From positions 1 through 21,046 of the forward strand of contig CABQJA010000016.1 of NCBI GenBank assembly GCA_902464345.1: DNA of 21,046 nucleotides, in the 5' to 3' direction. This document shows positions 1-7,235 of this stretch, in pieces. How positions within the stretch are numbered: the stretch's first letter is position 1; each line of letters begins with the position of its first letter. This DNA comes from an uncultured Clostridium sp. Lineage in GTDB: Bacteria > Bacillota > Clostridia > Lachnospirales > Lachnospiraceae. Below the pieces are notes generated by a model. The model made no database searches and was not told the origin of the DNA. It saw only the letters and a list, made by a program, of their open reading frames with translations. A program made the translations under genes and the position numbers.

Positions 1-160
1 AGTCAATCCTTTTTTTGAAAAAATGTAAAAGCCATATGTCCAATTTTTTCAAGAAATAATTATAAAAAATTGCTAAACTCACCACATCAATCACCGGTAT
101 AACAATTAGAGGAGCATGCCGGGGAAATAAAAAAGTATTTTGAGTAAGGAGTGAGTGCGT

Positions 161-1918
161 ATGGAACTTAGCGAAGAGATTATGAGTACCATAGTAGACA
201 GCGCAACCGGAAACATTCTGACAAGCGTCTGGTTTCTGATGGGTGCTGCACTGGTATTCTGGATGCAGGCAGGATTTGCCATGGTGGAGGCTGGTTTCAC
301 CAGAGCAAAGAATGCCGGAAACATTATCATGAAAAACCTGATGGACTTCTGTATCGGTACAGTCGTATTTATTTTCATCGGTTACAGTTTACTGTGTGGA
401 GAAGATGTCGGTGGTTTTATCGGAAAGCCAACCTTGAATATTTTTTCTGATTATGCAAACTTTGATTGGCCTGGATTTGTATTTAACCTGGTATTCTGTG
501 CAACAGCAGCAACCATCGTGTCCGGTGCCATGGCAGAAAGAACGAAGTTCGTTTCTTACTGTATTTATTCCGCAGTTATTTCAGCAGTTGTTTATCCGAT
601 TGAAACCCACTGGGTATGGGGCGGTGGCTGGTTAGCTCAGATGGGCTATCATGATTTCGCCGGTTCTTCCGTTATCCATATGGTAGGTGGTCTTACCGCA
701 TTGATCGGTGCCGCTTTACTTGGACCTCGTATCGGTAAGTTTGTGAAGAAGGATGGCAAGGTAACAAAGGTTAATGCGTTCCCTGGTCATAACCTGGTAA
801 TCGGAGCTTTAGGTGTATTTATCCTTTGGTTTGGCTGGTATGGATTTAATGGTGCAGCTGCAACCACAACAGATCAGCTGGCAAGTATTTTCTTAACAAC
901 AACAATTGCTCCGGCAGTTGCAACTGTTGTATGTATGCTGTTTACCTGGATCAAATATGGCAAACCTGATGTTTCCATGTGTCTGAATGCTTCTCTGGCA
1001 GGTCTGGTAGCAATCACAGCACCTTGTGATATTACAGACTGTGCAGGTTCAGCAATCATTGGTATCGTATCCGGTCTGCTGGTTGTATTTGGTGTCTGGT
1101 TCTTAGATAACGTAATACACGTAGACGATCCGGTTGGTGCAGTAGCAGTTCATTTCTGCAACGGTCTTTGGGGTACGATCGCAGTTGGCTTATTCGCAAC
1201 TCCGGATGCACCGGAATCCGCATACACCGGTCTCTTCTATGGCGGTGGATTTAAGCTGTTAGGCATTCAGCTGTTAGGTATTGCAGCAATTCTGGCATGG
1301 ACTGCAGTTACAATGACAATTACATTCCTGATCATTAAGGCAACCATCGGACTTCGTGTTACTGAAGAGGAAGAAATCGAAGGTCTGGATATCAAGGAGC
1401 ATGGTCTTCCATCTGCATATGCAGGCTTTGCTATCATGGATGCAAATGCTAACATGACAGAAGTAAATGAGAACACCGATCTTGGTGAGGATGAGTACGT
1501 AAAGGCTTCTGATGCACAGAAGAATGCTGCTGTTAAGGTAGTTACAACCGCTCCGGTTGAGAGTGATATCAATAAGGTTGTTATCATTGCAAAGCTGGCT
1601 CGTTACGAGCAGTTAAAGAAGGCTATGAACGACCTTGGTGTAACCGGTATGACAGTTACACAGGTTATGGGCTGTGGTATCCAGAAGGGTGCCGGCGAGA
1701 AATATCGTGGTGTTGAAATGGATGCAACACTTCTTCCAAAGGTAAAGGTTGAAGTTGTAGTCAGCAAGATCCCGGTTGAAAAGGTGATCGAAGCAGCGAA
1801 GAAGGCGCTTTATACCGGCCATATTGGTGATGGTAAGATTTTCGTATATGCAGTAAACCGTGTTGTAAAAGTAAGAACCGGTGAAGAAGATGTCGCTGCA
1901 TTACAGGATGTAGAGTAA
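161..1918 (+). CDS. amt: Ammonium transporter fused to a C-terminal P-II regulatory domain
   Basis: Inner-membrane ammonium channel with its nitrogen-sensing regulator in the same chain. Residues 1 to about 410 form the Amt/MEP/Rh channel, with many hydrophobic helices, the family-typical stretch FAMVEAGF near the N-terminus, and the pore histidine pair at His173 (SVIHMVGG) and His331 (AVHFCNGLWG). A charged linker of about 60 residues leads to a complete P-II domain (about 470-585), recognised by TGMTV, a T-loop QKGAGEKYRG, LPKVKVE and GDGKIFV. The residue matching the uridylylated Tyr51 of GlnB is Met520; the preceding T-loop Tyr (515) is kept. ATG161 is chosen because AAGGAG at 146-151 lies 9 nt upstream; an in-frame GTG at 155 is too close to it. 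The length is 585 aa, against about 400-450 for Amt alone. The gene is monocistronic, with a hairpin downstream. I see no convincing promoter in bases 1-140. Confidence 0.95.
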   Translation: MELSEEIMSTIVDSATGNILTSVWFLMGAALVFWMQAGFAMVEAGFTRAKNAGNIIMKNLMDFCIGTVVFIFIGYSLLCGEDVGGFIGKPTLNIFSDYANFDWPGFVFNLVFCATAATIVSGAMAERTKFVSYCIYSAVISAVVYPIETHWVWGGGWLAQMGYHDFAGSSVIHMVGGLTALIGAALLGPRIGKFVKKDGKVTKVNAFPGHNLVIGALGVFILWFGWYGFNGAAATTTDQLASIFLTTTIAPAVATVVCMLFTWIKYGKPDVSMCLNASLAGLVAITAPCDITDCAGSAIIGIVSGLLVVFGVWFLDNVIHVDDPVGAVAVHFCNGLWGTIAVGLFATPDAPESAYTGLFYGGGFKLLGIQLLGIAAILAWTAVTMTITFLIIKATIGLRVTEEEEIEGLDIKEHGLPSAYAGFAIMDANANMTEVNENTDLGEDEYVKASDAQKNAAVKVVTTAPVESDINKVVIIAKLARYEQLKKAMNDLGVTGMTVTQVMGCGIQKGAGEKYRGVEMDATLLPKVKVEVVVSKIPVEKVIEAAKKALYTGHIGDGKIFVYAVNRVVKVRTGEEDVAALQDVE

Positions 1919-1951
1919 TCCCTCTTTTAATAAACTTATATACGCACAGGT

Positions 1952-1985
1952 CCCTGGCTGTCTGAAACTGGACAGCCGGGGATTT
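1952..1985 (+). terminator. Hairpin after amt, probable intrinsic terminator
   Basis: An 11-bp stem pairs CCCTGGCTGTC (1952-1962) with GACAGCCGGGG (1971-1981), with one G-T wobble and an 8-nt loop. It begins 33 nt after the amt stop. The following T-run is short (ATTTG), so termination may be incomplete. Confidence 0.6.
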
Positions 1986-2015
1986 GTACGTCTGCAAACA
2001 AAAGCAGAAATCATA

Positions 2016-2043
2016 TTGACTTTTGAACGGATTCACCTATAAT
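2016..2043 (+). promoter_or_regulatory. Sigma-A-type promoter for the transporter operon
   Basis: TTGACT (2016-2021), a 16-nt spacer and a perfect TATAAT (2038-2043). The expected start near 2050 falls at the first base of a small hairpin (GGTGT 2050-2054 with ACACC 2061-2065), so the mRNA would carry a stem-loop at its extreme 5' end. Confidence 0.75.
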
Positions 2044-2098
2044 GAATACGGTGTGTAAAAACACCATTTGTGTGAAAAAACTATAAGGAGGATGAAAA

Positions 2099-3460
2099 AT
2101 GGCAGCACAAATTCTGGCATTGGCTATTTTTATTGCCATGTTTGTTTTGATCGTAATTGATAAAATCGAACGGCAATATATTACATTGGGCTGTGGACTT
2201 CTGACACTGGTTCTGGTATTCGGAATCTGCATGCATGATGTAAATGCCATTGTTGAAACACTGAATTACAAAACAATTTTTACTCCGGAATTCTGGGGGT
2301 TCGGAGCGGAGGCAGCCGCAGAATCAACCGCCGGTATTAACTGGGCAACAATCATCTTTATTGCAGGTATGATGGTAATGGTGGAAGGAATGGCAAGAGT
2401 TGGGTTCTTCCGCTGGTTATGTATGCTGATCGCAAAGATGGTTCACTATAAGACTATTCCGATTTTCATTACATTTATGGCAATGTCTTTTGTACTGGCA
2501 ATGTTTATCGACAGTATCACGGTTATTCTGTTCCTGGCAGCCGTTACGGTGGAATTGGCGCATCTGTTAAAGTTTAATCCGGTGCCGATGATTCTGTCAG
2601 AGATATTCTGTGCGAATCTGGGTGGTTCGGCAACTGTATGTGGAGATCCACCGAACATTATTATCGGAACATCCCTTGGACTGTCATTTTTCGACTTCCT
2701 GAAGAATACAGGTGTTATGGCTTTGATCTGCCTGGTAGTGACTATTATTTATTTCTACATTGTATATCATAAGCAGCTGAAGCAGACGACCGGTGAGCCG
2801 GTGAAAGCAGAAGATCTTCCGGATCCGAAGGAAGCGATTACAGATAAGCGTGGATTCGTATTTAGCTGTATTATTTTCCTGCTTGCAGTTGTGCTTCTTG
2901 TAACCCATGCACAGACCGGTCTGACAGTTGCATTCATCGGTGTGCTGATCGCAGTGCTGACCCTCATCACATCCGGTAAGGCAATCGGATCTGTCATTAA
3001 GAAGGTTGATTACAAGACATTATTATTCTTTATCGGATTGTTTATTGTAGTTGGCGGCCTGGAGCAGACCGGTATCCTGCAGATTGTAGCAAACTTTATC
3101 GGTAAGGTCAGCGGAGGCAATGCAATGGTAATGGTAGCAATCATTATCTGGGGTTCAGCAATCGCAAGTGCGTTTATTGATAATATTCCGTTTGCGGCAA
3201 CTATGGTTCCAATCATCAGTGATCTGGCCGGAGCAACAGCAGGTGTAGACCTTCATACACTGGCATGGAGCCTGTCAATGGGTACCGATATCGGCGGTAG
3301 CGCAACTCCAATCGGAGCGTCTGCGAATGTAGTTGGTACTTCGGTAGCAGCAAAGGAAGGCCATCCGGTTGGATGGGGCGAGTATTGTGCAAAGGTAGCA
3401 CCGGCAACCATTCTGGTACTGATCATCTGCACAGTATGGATTTTTGTACGGTATTTATAA
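2099..3460 (+). CDS. ArsB/NhaD-type ion transporter (CitMHS superfamily permease)
   Basis: Polytopic inner-membrane transporter of 453 aa with about 11-12 hydrophobic helices. Family hallmarks include the conserved helix-breaking stretches ANLGGSATVCGDPPN around residues 174-188 and FIDNIPFAATMVPI plus GTDIGGSATPIGASANVV in the second half. These repeated Gly/Asn/Pro re-entrant motifs are typical of the ArsB/NhaD and citrate/SLC13-like superfamily. The substrate cannot be told from sequence: sodium/proton, arsenite or dicarboxylate are all possible, and no arsenic-resistance gene is adjacent. AAGGAGG at 2085-2091 with a 7-nt spacer fixes ATG2099. The stop codon abuts the ribosome binding site of the next gene, so the two are surely co-transcribed. 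Confidence 0.88.
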   Translation: MAAQILALAIFIAMFVLIVIDKIERQYITLGCGLLTLVLVFGICMHDVNAIVETLNYKTIFTPEFWGFGAEAAAESTAGINWATIIFIAGMMVMVEGMARVGFFRWLCMLIAKMVHYKTIPIFITFMAMSFVLAMFIDSITVILFLAAVTVELAHLLKFNPVPMILSEIFCANLGGSATVCGDPPNIIIGTSLGLSFFDFLKNTGVMALICLVVTIIYFYIVYHKQLKQTTGEPVKAEDLPDPKEAITDKRGFVFSCIIFLLAVVLLVTHAQTGLTVAFIGVLIAVLTLITSGKAIGSVIKKVDYKTLLFFIGLFIVVGGLEQTGILQIVANFIGKVSGGNAMVMVAIIIWGSAIASAFIDNIPFAATMVPIISDLAGATAGVDLHTLAWSLSMGTDIGGSATPIGASANVVGTSVAAKEGHPVGWGEYCAKVAPATILVLIICTVWIFVRYL

Positions 3461-3472
3461 GGAGGATTCGGA

Positions 3473-4075
3473 ATGGCAAAACAGTTGATTATTTCTATCA
3501 GCCGTGAATACGGCAGCGGCGGACATAAAGTCGCACAGGAACTTGCAACCAGACTCGGACTTCCAATCTATGATCGAAATCTGTTAGATGCAGTGGCAGC
3601 AGAAAAGGATTTGACAGGTACGGGACTGAAGAAGTATGATGAGGCACCGAGAAACCTTCTCTTATCAAGAAGTGTACGTGGTTACAGTAACTCTCCGGAA
3701 GAAATTACGGCAAGAATGCAGTTTGATTTTTTGAAGGAAAAAGCAGAGAGCGGAGAATCATTCGTTGTTGTCGGACGATGCTCTGAAGATGTGTTAAAGG
3801 CATATGATGGTCTGATGAGCTTTTTCATTATTGCAGATGAAGAAGCGAAGCTGAAGCGGGTACAGGAATCCCGTGGAGTGTCTGCAGAAGAAGCTGAAAT
3901 GATCATCCGCAGACATGATAAGAAGCGTAAGTCATATCATAATTATTATTGCCAGACCAAGTGGGGCGATGCCAGAAACTATGACATGACCATTAACTGC
4001 AGTCGTCTGGGTATTAAGGCAACGGCAGACATGATCGAGGATTATGTAAAGGCAGTACAGGCAAACGAGCAGTAG
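3473..4075 (+). CDS. Cytidylate kinase-like family protein
   Basis: Cytoplasmic P-loop protein of 200 aa. The N-terminus ISREYGSGGHKVAQELA is the Walker-A-like variant of the cytidylate-kinase-like family (PF13189 type), followed by LGLPIYDRNLLD. A central VVVGRCSEDVL segment and a C-terminal lid-like region RRHDKKRKSYHNYY rich in Arg/Lys/Tyr also fit this family. It is not the housekeeping Cmk. The physiological substrate of this family is not established, so kinase activity is inferred. It lies 12 nt after the transporter stop with AAGGAGG in between, and a strong terminator follows, so it is the last gene of a two-gene operon. Linkage to an ion transporter hints at a regulatory or ATP-linked role, but the sequence does not show which. 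Confidence 0.88.
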   Translation: MAKQLIISISREYGSGGHKVAQELATRLGLPIYDRNLLDAVAAEKDLTGTGLKKYDEAPRNLLLSRSVRGYSNSPEEITARMQFDFLKEKAESGESFVVVGRCSEDVLKAYDGLMSFFIIADEEAKLKRVQESRGVSAEEAEMIIRRHDKKRKSYHNYYCQTKWGDARNYDMTINCSRLGIKATADMIEDYVKAVQANEQ

Positions 4076-4085
4076 AATCGAAAAC

Positions 4086-4135
4086 CGTCAGTGTTCTGAA
4101 AGGTTGATATACCGGACAGGGCACTGGCGTTTTTT
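4086..4135 (+). terminator. Intrinsic terminator of the transporter/kinase-like operon
   Basis: A 13-bp stem pairs CGTCAGTGTTCTG (4086-4098) with CAGGGCACTGGCG (4117-4129), with three G-T wobbles, followed directly by six T residues (4130-4135). It starts 10 nt after the kinase-like stop codon. Confidence 0.88.
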
Positions 4136-4147
4136 GTATTATGTACT

Positions 4148-4187
4148 ATGCAATAGCTGCTGTTATAAAGTAAAACAGCTATTGCAT
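4148..4187. repeat. Perfect 12-bp inverted repeat
   Basis: ATGCAATAGCTG (4148-4159) and CAGCTATTGCAT (4176-4187) are exact complements around a 16-nt loop. A T-run is absent on either side, so it is not a standard terminator. It lies between the terminator at 4135 and the promoter at 4302. The stretch 4190-4300 is otherwise A/T-rich with no gene seen. Confidence 0.7.
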
Positions 4188-4301
4188 GGAAACAAGAGGT
4201 TAAATTGAATATACAATTTGAATAATTAAAACAAATATAATGAAATAATACAAGTTGCGAAAACAAATATCAAATAAAATAAAAATAATTTCAAAAATGT
4301 A

Positions 4302-4330
4302 TTGACAAAATAAAAGAGGTCATATATAAT
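4302..4330 (+). promoter_or_regulatory. Perfect consensus sigma-A promoter with an A/T-rich upstream tract
   Basis: TTGACA (4302-4307), a 17-nt spacer and TATAAT (4325-4330) match the consensus at all 12 positions. The 40 bases upstream (about 4261-4300) are almost entirely A and T, like an UP element. This is the strongest promoter in the window, yet no protein gene follows it for about 700 bp. Predicted start near 4337. Confidence 0.85.
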
Positions 4331-4336
4331 CAGATT

Positions 4337-4925
4337 ATAGAAAACAAAAAGAAAAGCAGCCATACAAGCTGGGGCTGAATAAGAAAAGAAGGGAGGAGAT
4401 TCCGTTGGACATACAGACATAACCATTTATCAATTGCAAACTGTTTTACAGAAAGGTCCACACAGAAAGCCTTTAAGATAAAGCCTTAAAACAGTCCATA
4501 TGGAACGTACCTTTCGTACGATAGAAGAAGCAGGACGCTCGATAGTTAGAATGTAAAGCATACAATTGATGAATGAACGGATCCATTCAGTGTATACGTG
4601 ATACAGATAGAATCGATTATTATGTGAGAATCATTATACCGGGTGGATGTGTTGGATGACACATTCAGAAACGGCATAAGGAATCAATCATAATAAGATT
4701 ACCGGGAGCTGTTGGGTGAAAGAATAACGGATATTATTCGAGTAGGAGCAGTCAGAACGGAATCGGAGACTATGGATGAATTGGAAAGTTGAACCTATAA
4801 TGGCAGGTGTGGAAAATTAATTATCAAGGAAAGTTTCTCAAAAAAATCTCAAGGGAGATCATTAAAAAATGAATAGCGAGCAATAGAGGAAGTGTAATTC
4901 GAAACGATGCACTTCCTCTTCTTTT
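4337..4925 (+). ncRNA. Candidate large structured non-coding RNA (about 590 nt)
   Basis: A stand-alone transcription unit bounded by the consensus promoter and a strong terminator. The longest ATG-started frame on the plus strand is 28 codons (from 4573), without a ribosome binding site. Local stems I can pair by eye: CAGCC 4357-4361 with GGCTG 4373-4377; ACTGTTTTA 4440-4448 with TAAAACAGT 4487-4495; CGTAC/GTACG around 4505-4520; TGAATG 4570-4575 with CATTCA 4584-4589; TGTAT 4591-4595 with ATACA 4601-4605; GGATGTGT 4645-4652 with ACACATTC 4659-4666; GAATAA/TTATTC around 4722-4739; ATCTC/GAGAT around 4846-4860. A motif is duplicated inside it (ACCGGG then TGTTGGRTGA, at 4638-4659 and 4701-4719). 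I recognise no tmRNA, RNase P, 6S, T-box or riboswitch signature. It could be a long leader of the downstream epimerase gene, but that gene has its own possible promoter. Class and function unknown. Confidence 0.5.
4885..4925 (+). terminator. Strong intrinsic terminator of the candidate ncRNA
   Basis: A 10-bp perfect stem pairs AGAGGAAGTG (4885-4894) with CACTTCCTCT (4910-4919), plus a T-G closing pair and a 13-nt loop, followed by TCTTTTATT. The T-rich side is downstream on the plus strand, matching the orientation of the promoter at 4302. Confidence 0.87.
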
Positions 4926-4970
4926 ATTATGTCTGCTTTTGTTATGGCAACGGGGGATGACAATAGTATC

Positions 4971-4999
4971 TTCCCATTTGATAAAAGATATTATATACT
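4971..4999 (+). promoter_or_regulatory. Possible promoter of the aldose epimerase gene
   Basis: TATACT (4994-4999) lies 17 nt after a weak -35, TTCCCA (4971-4976). It is the best candidate between the ncRNA terminator and ATG5044, but only a moderate match. Confidence 0.4.
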
Positions 5000-5043
5000 G
5001 ATATCAGAAATTGGAATACATTCTAAGAATTGGAGGAACGAAG

Positions 5044-5922
5044 ATGGCATTACATACATTACAGAGCGGTGCCCTGCGGGTGATGATTTCGGATGCAGGT
5101 GCAGAGATTGTACAGATTGAGGATATTCTGACCGGGAGAAACTATCTCTGGCATGGGGACAGCGCTTATTGGGGAAGACGGTCACCGGTATTGTTTCCGA
5201 TCGTGGGTGGATTAAAGAATAAGGCCTATAAATATGCGGGCAGAGAATATCCGATGTCACAGCATGGATTTGCCAGAGACCGGGAATTTCAGATGACGGA
5301 GCACAATGTAGACACAATCTGGTTTGAACTGAAGGCAGACGAGGAGTCATTAAAGGTATATCCGTTCCGGTTCCGGCTGGAGATCGGATATCGGCTGGAA
5401 GGACGAAAGATCACAGTTATGTGGCGGGTGGCAAATGAGGATAAGAAGACCATGTTTTTCTCCATCGGCGGACATCCGGCATTTATGTGTCCGATTGACG
5501 GAGAGGGAAAACAGACGGATTACTATCTGATCTTTGATAATAAGGAGCCGCTTTCTTATGGAAAGCTCAGTACCAATGGTCTTCTGGATACAGAGGGGCA
5601 TACACTGGACACCTGCGGTGGATGTATGCCGATCGCAGAGCATCTGTTTGACGAGGATGCATTAGTAATCGAGGGAGGACAGGCACATCAGGTGGCATTG
5701 GCAGGCCAGGATAAGAAGCCGTATCTGACGGTGAAATTCGATGCACCGCTGTTTGGACTCTGGTCGCCGGCGAAGAAGCAGGCACCGTTTGTATGTATAG
5801 AACCATGGTACGGCCGATGCGACCGCGAGAGCTTTGTCGGTATGCTGGCAGACCGGGAATATGGAAATGAGCTGCGGCCGGGCAAGATTTTTGAAACGGA
5901 ATATACCATTATCGCAGAATAG
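5044..5922 (+). CDS. LacX-type aldose 1-epimerase family protein
   Basis: Cytoplasmic beta-sandwich sugar mutarotase of 292 aa, in the LacX branch of the galactose-mutarotase superfamily. Catalytic-type residues are visible: His74 in SQHGFARDREF, His144 in GGHPAF, and Glu253 in CIEPWYGRCD, which is the usual His/His/Glu arrangement for alpha/beta anomer exchange of an aldose or sugar phosphate. The exact sugar is not evident and no sugar-catabolic gene is adjacent. ATG5044 is chosen because GGAGGA (5032-5037) sits 6 nt upstream; a TTG start at 5011 would lie before this site. It is bounded upstream by the ncRNA terminator. The next gene has its own promoter starting 5 nt after this stop, so this is probably monocistronic. 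Confidence 0.9.
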   Translation: MALHTLQSGALRVMISDAGAEIVQIEDILTGRNYLWHGDSAYWGRRSPVLFPIVGGLKNKAYKYAGREYPMSQHGFARDREFQMTEHNVDTIWFELKADEESLKVYPFRFRLEIGYRLEGRKITVMWRVANEDKKTMFFSIGGHPAFMCPIDGEGKQTDYYLIFDNKEPLSYGKLSTNGLLDTEGHTLDTCGGCMPIAEHLFDEDALVIEGGQAHQVALAGQDKKPYLTVKFDAPLFGLWSPAKKQAPFVCIEPWYGRCDRESFVGMLADREYGNELRPGKIFETEYTIIAE

Positions 5923-5926
5923 CTTA

Positions 5927-5955
5927 TTGACAGTCAGGAAATCAGGGACTACAAT
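5927..5955 (+). promoter_or_regulatory. Sigma-A promoter of ilvE
   Basis: TTGACA (5927-5932), a 17-nt spacer and TACAAT (5950-5955), beginning 5 nt after the epimerase stop. It predicts a leader of about 60 nt before ATG6023. No T-box or leader-peptide attenuator is visible in that leader. Confidence 0.8.
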
Positions 5956-6022
5956 AAATGCAATGAAATCGTCATGTTCGCGACCAGCGGTTTCACGAAG
6001 TTAGAGAAAGGTGTGGAGAAAA

Positions 6023-7048
6023 ATGGAAAAGAAAAACATCGATTGGTCAAATCTGGGATTTGGCTATGTAAAGACAGATAAGAGATATGTATCAACCTTC
6101 AAGGATGGTGCATGGGATCAGGGACAGCTGATTGAAGACGATATGATTACAATGAGTGAGTGTGCCGGTGTATTACAGTATGCACAGACAGTATTTGAGG
6201 GATTAAAGGCATATACGACCGAGGATGGACATATCGTATGCTTCCGTCCGGACTTAAATGCAGAGCGTCTTGCACAGTCTGCAGCAAGACTGGAGATGCC
6301 GGTATTCCCGGAAGATAGATTTGTAGATGCAGTTGTTCAGACAGTAAAGGCAAATGCAGGTTATGTTCCACCATATGGTTCAGGAGCAACCTTATATATC
6401 AGACCATATATGTTCGGTATTAATCCGGTTATTGGTGTAAAGCCGGCTGATGAATATCAGTTCCGTATCTTTACAACCCCTGTAGGACCATACTTCAAGG
6501 GTGGCGCAAAGCCTATCACAATCCGGATCAGTGATTTCGACCGTGCAGCACCGCATGGAACCGGTAACATCAAGGCTGGTCTGAACTATGCAATGAGCCT
6601 TCATGCAATCGTAACTGCACATAAGGAAGGTTATGATGAGAATATGTACTTAGATCCGGCAACCAGAACCAAGGTTGAGGAGACCGGTGGTGCCAACATT
6701 ATCTTTATTACAAAGGATAATAAGGTTGTAACACCGAAGTCTAACAGTATTCTTCCATCCATCACCAGACGTTCTCTGTTGATCGTTGCTAAGGAATATT
6801 TAGGACTTGAAGTAGAAGAGCGTGAGGTTTATAAGGATGAGCTGAAGGACTTCGCAGAGTGTGGTCTGTGTGGTACAGCAGCTGTTATCTCACCGGTTGG
6901 AAAGATCGTTGATCATGGTGAAGAGATCTGCCTGCCAAGCGGTATGGAAGAAATGGGACCAACCACGAAGAAGTTATATGAGACTCTGACAGGTATCCAG
7001 ATGGGTCACATCGAGGCTCCAAAGGGCTGGATCAAGGTGATTGAATAA
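6023..7048 (+). CDS. ilvE: Branched-chain amino acid aminotransferase
   Basis: Cytoplasmic PLP enzyme of fold type IV that interconverts leucine, isoleucine and valine with their 2-oxo acids, using 2-oxoglutarate/glutamate. The length (341 aa) matches the larger BCAT group found in Firmicutes and eukaryotes. The PLP lysine is Lys184 in GTGNIKAGLNYAMS. Other family segments are QTVFEGLKAY, the phosphate-binding region GGANIIFI, and CGTAAVISPVG. ATG6023 is chosen over an in-frame GTG at 6011 because AAAGG (6007-6011) and GGAG (6015-6018) serve as ribosome binding sequence for the ATG. The gene is monocistronic, with its own promoter and terminator. Arginine codons are mostly CGT and AGA, unlike the CGG-rich genes downstream, which fits high expression. 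Confidence 0.96.
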   Translation: MEKKNIDWSNLGFGYVKTDKRYVSTFKDGAWDQGQLIEDDMITMSECAGVLQYAQTVFEGLKAYTTEDGHIVCFRPDLNAERLAQSAARLEMPVFPEDRFVDAVVQTVKANAGYVPPYGSGATLYIRPYMFGINPVIGVKPADEYQFRIFTTPVGPYFKGGAKPITIRISDFDRAAPHGTGNIKAGLNYAMSLHAIVTAHKEGYDENMYLDPATRTKVEETGGANIIFITKDNKVVTPKSNSILPSITRRSLLIVAKEYLGLEVEEREVYKDELKDFAECGLCGTAAVISPVGKIVDHGEEICLPSGMEEMGPTTKKLYETLTGIQMGHIEAPKGWIKVIE

Positions 7049-7085
7049 TTATCCGATTGATTTGAATATAAATTAAAACGAGACA

Positions 7086-7117
7086 AGAGACTGTACCGAC
7101 AGGTATGGTCTCTTTTT
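7086..7117 (+). terminator. Intrinsic terminator of ilvE
   Basis: A 12-bp stem pairs AGAGACTGTACC (7086-7097) with GGTATGGTCTCT (7102-7113), with two wobbles and a GACA loop, followed by a T-run to 7117. Confidence 0.9.
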
Positions 7118-7141
7118 CTATATGGAATAGAGTGTAGCTAA

Positions 7142-7170
7142 TTGAAATCCACAGATTGAAAGAGTATAAT
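7142..7170 (+). promoter_or_regulatory. Promoter of the six-gene lipid/redox operon
   Basis: TTGAAA (7142-7147), a 17-nt spacer and TATAAT (7165-7170). The predicted start near 7177 rules out ATG7179 as a normal leadered start and supports ATG7236. No terminator-like hairpin is seen between here and 16358. Confidence 0.8.
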
Positions 7171-7235
7171 TACTATGTATGCAATATGGAAATATGCCGG
7201 GTGATACAGGAACGGAAATAACGGGAGATATAGGA

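Noticed and set aside
98..103. TATAAC as the -10 of the amt promoter
   Set aside because: No acceptable -35 lies at 16-18 nt; the nearest candidate, TTGCTA (70-75), is 22 nt away.
155..160. GTG start for the ammonium transporter
   Set aside because: It lies only 3 nt after the AAGGAG site; ATG161 has a proper 9-nt spacer.
4226..4426. 66-residue minus-strand frame over the ncRNA promoter
   Set aside because: It is an A/T-rich frame rich in Phe/Leu/Tyr with no ribosome binding site, and it overlaps a consensus promoter on the other strand.
4337..4925. T-box, tmRNA, RNase P or group II intron identity for the candidate RNA
   Set aside because: I found no T-box AGGGTGGNACCGCG, no tRNA-like tmRNA end, no RNase P GAGGAAAGTCC core and no domain V-like intron hairpin.
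4929..5120. 63-residue plus-strand frame before the epimerase
   Set aside because: It starts in the terminator tail without a ribosome binding site and overlaps the epimerase in another frame.
7179..7235. Upstream ATG adding 19 residues to the acyl ligase/reductase
   Set aside because: The predicted transcript start is near 7177, so it would be almost leaderless, and ATG7236 has a good ribosome binding site.
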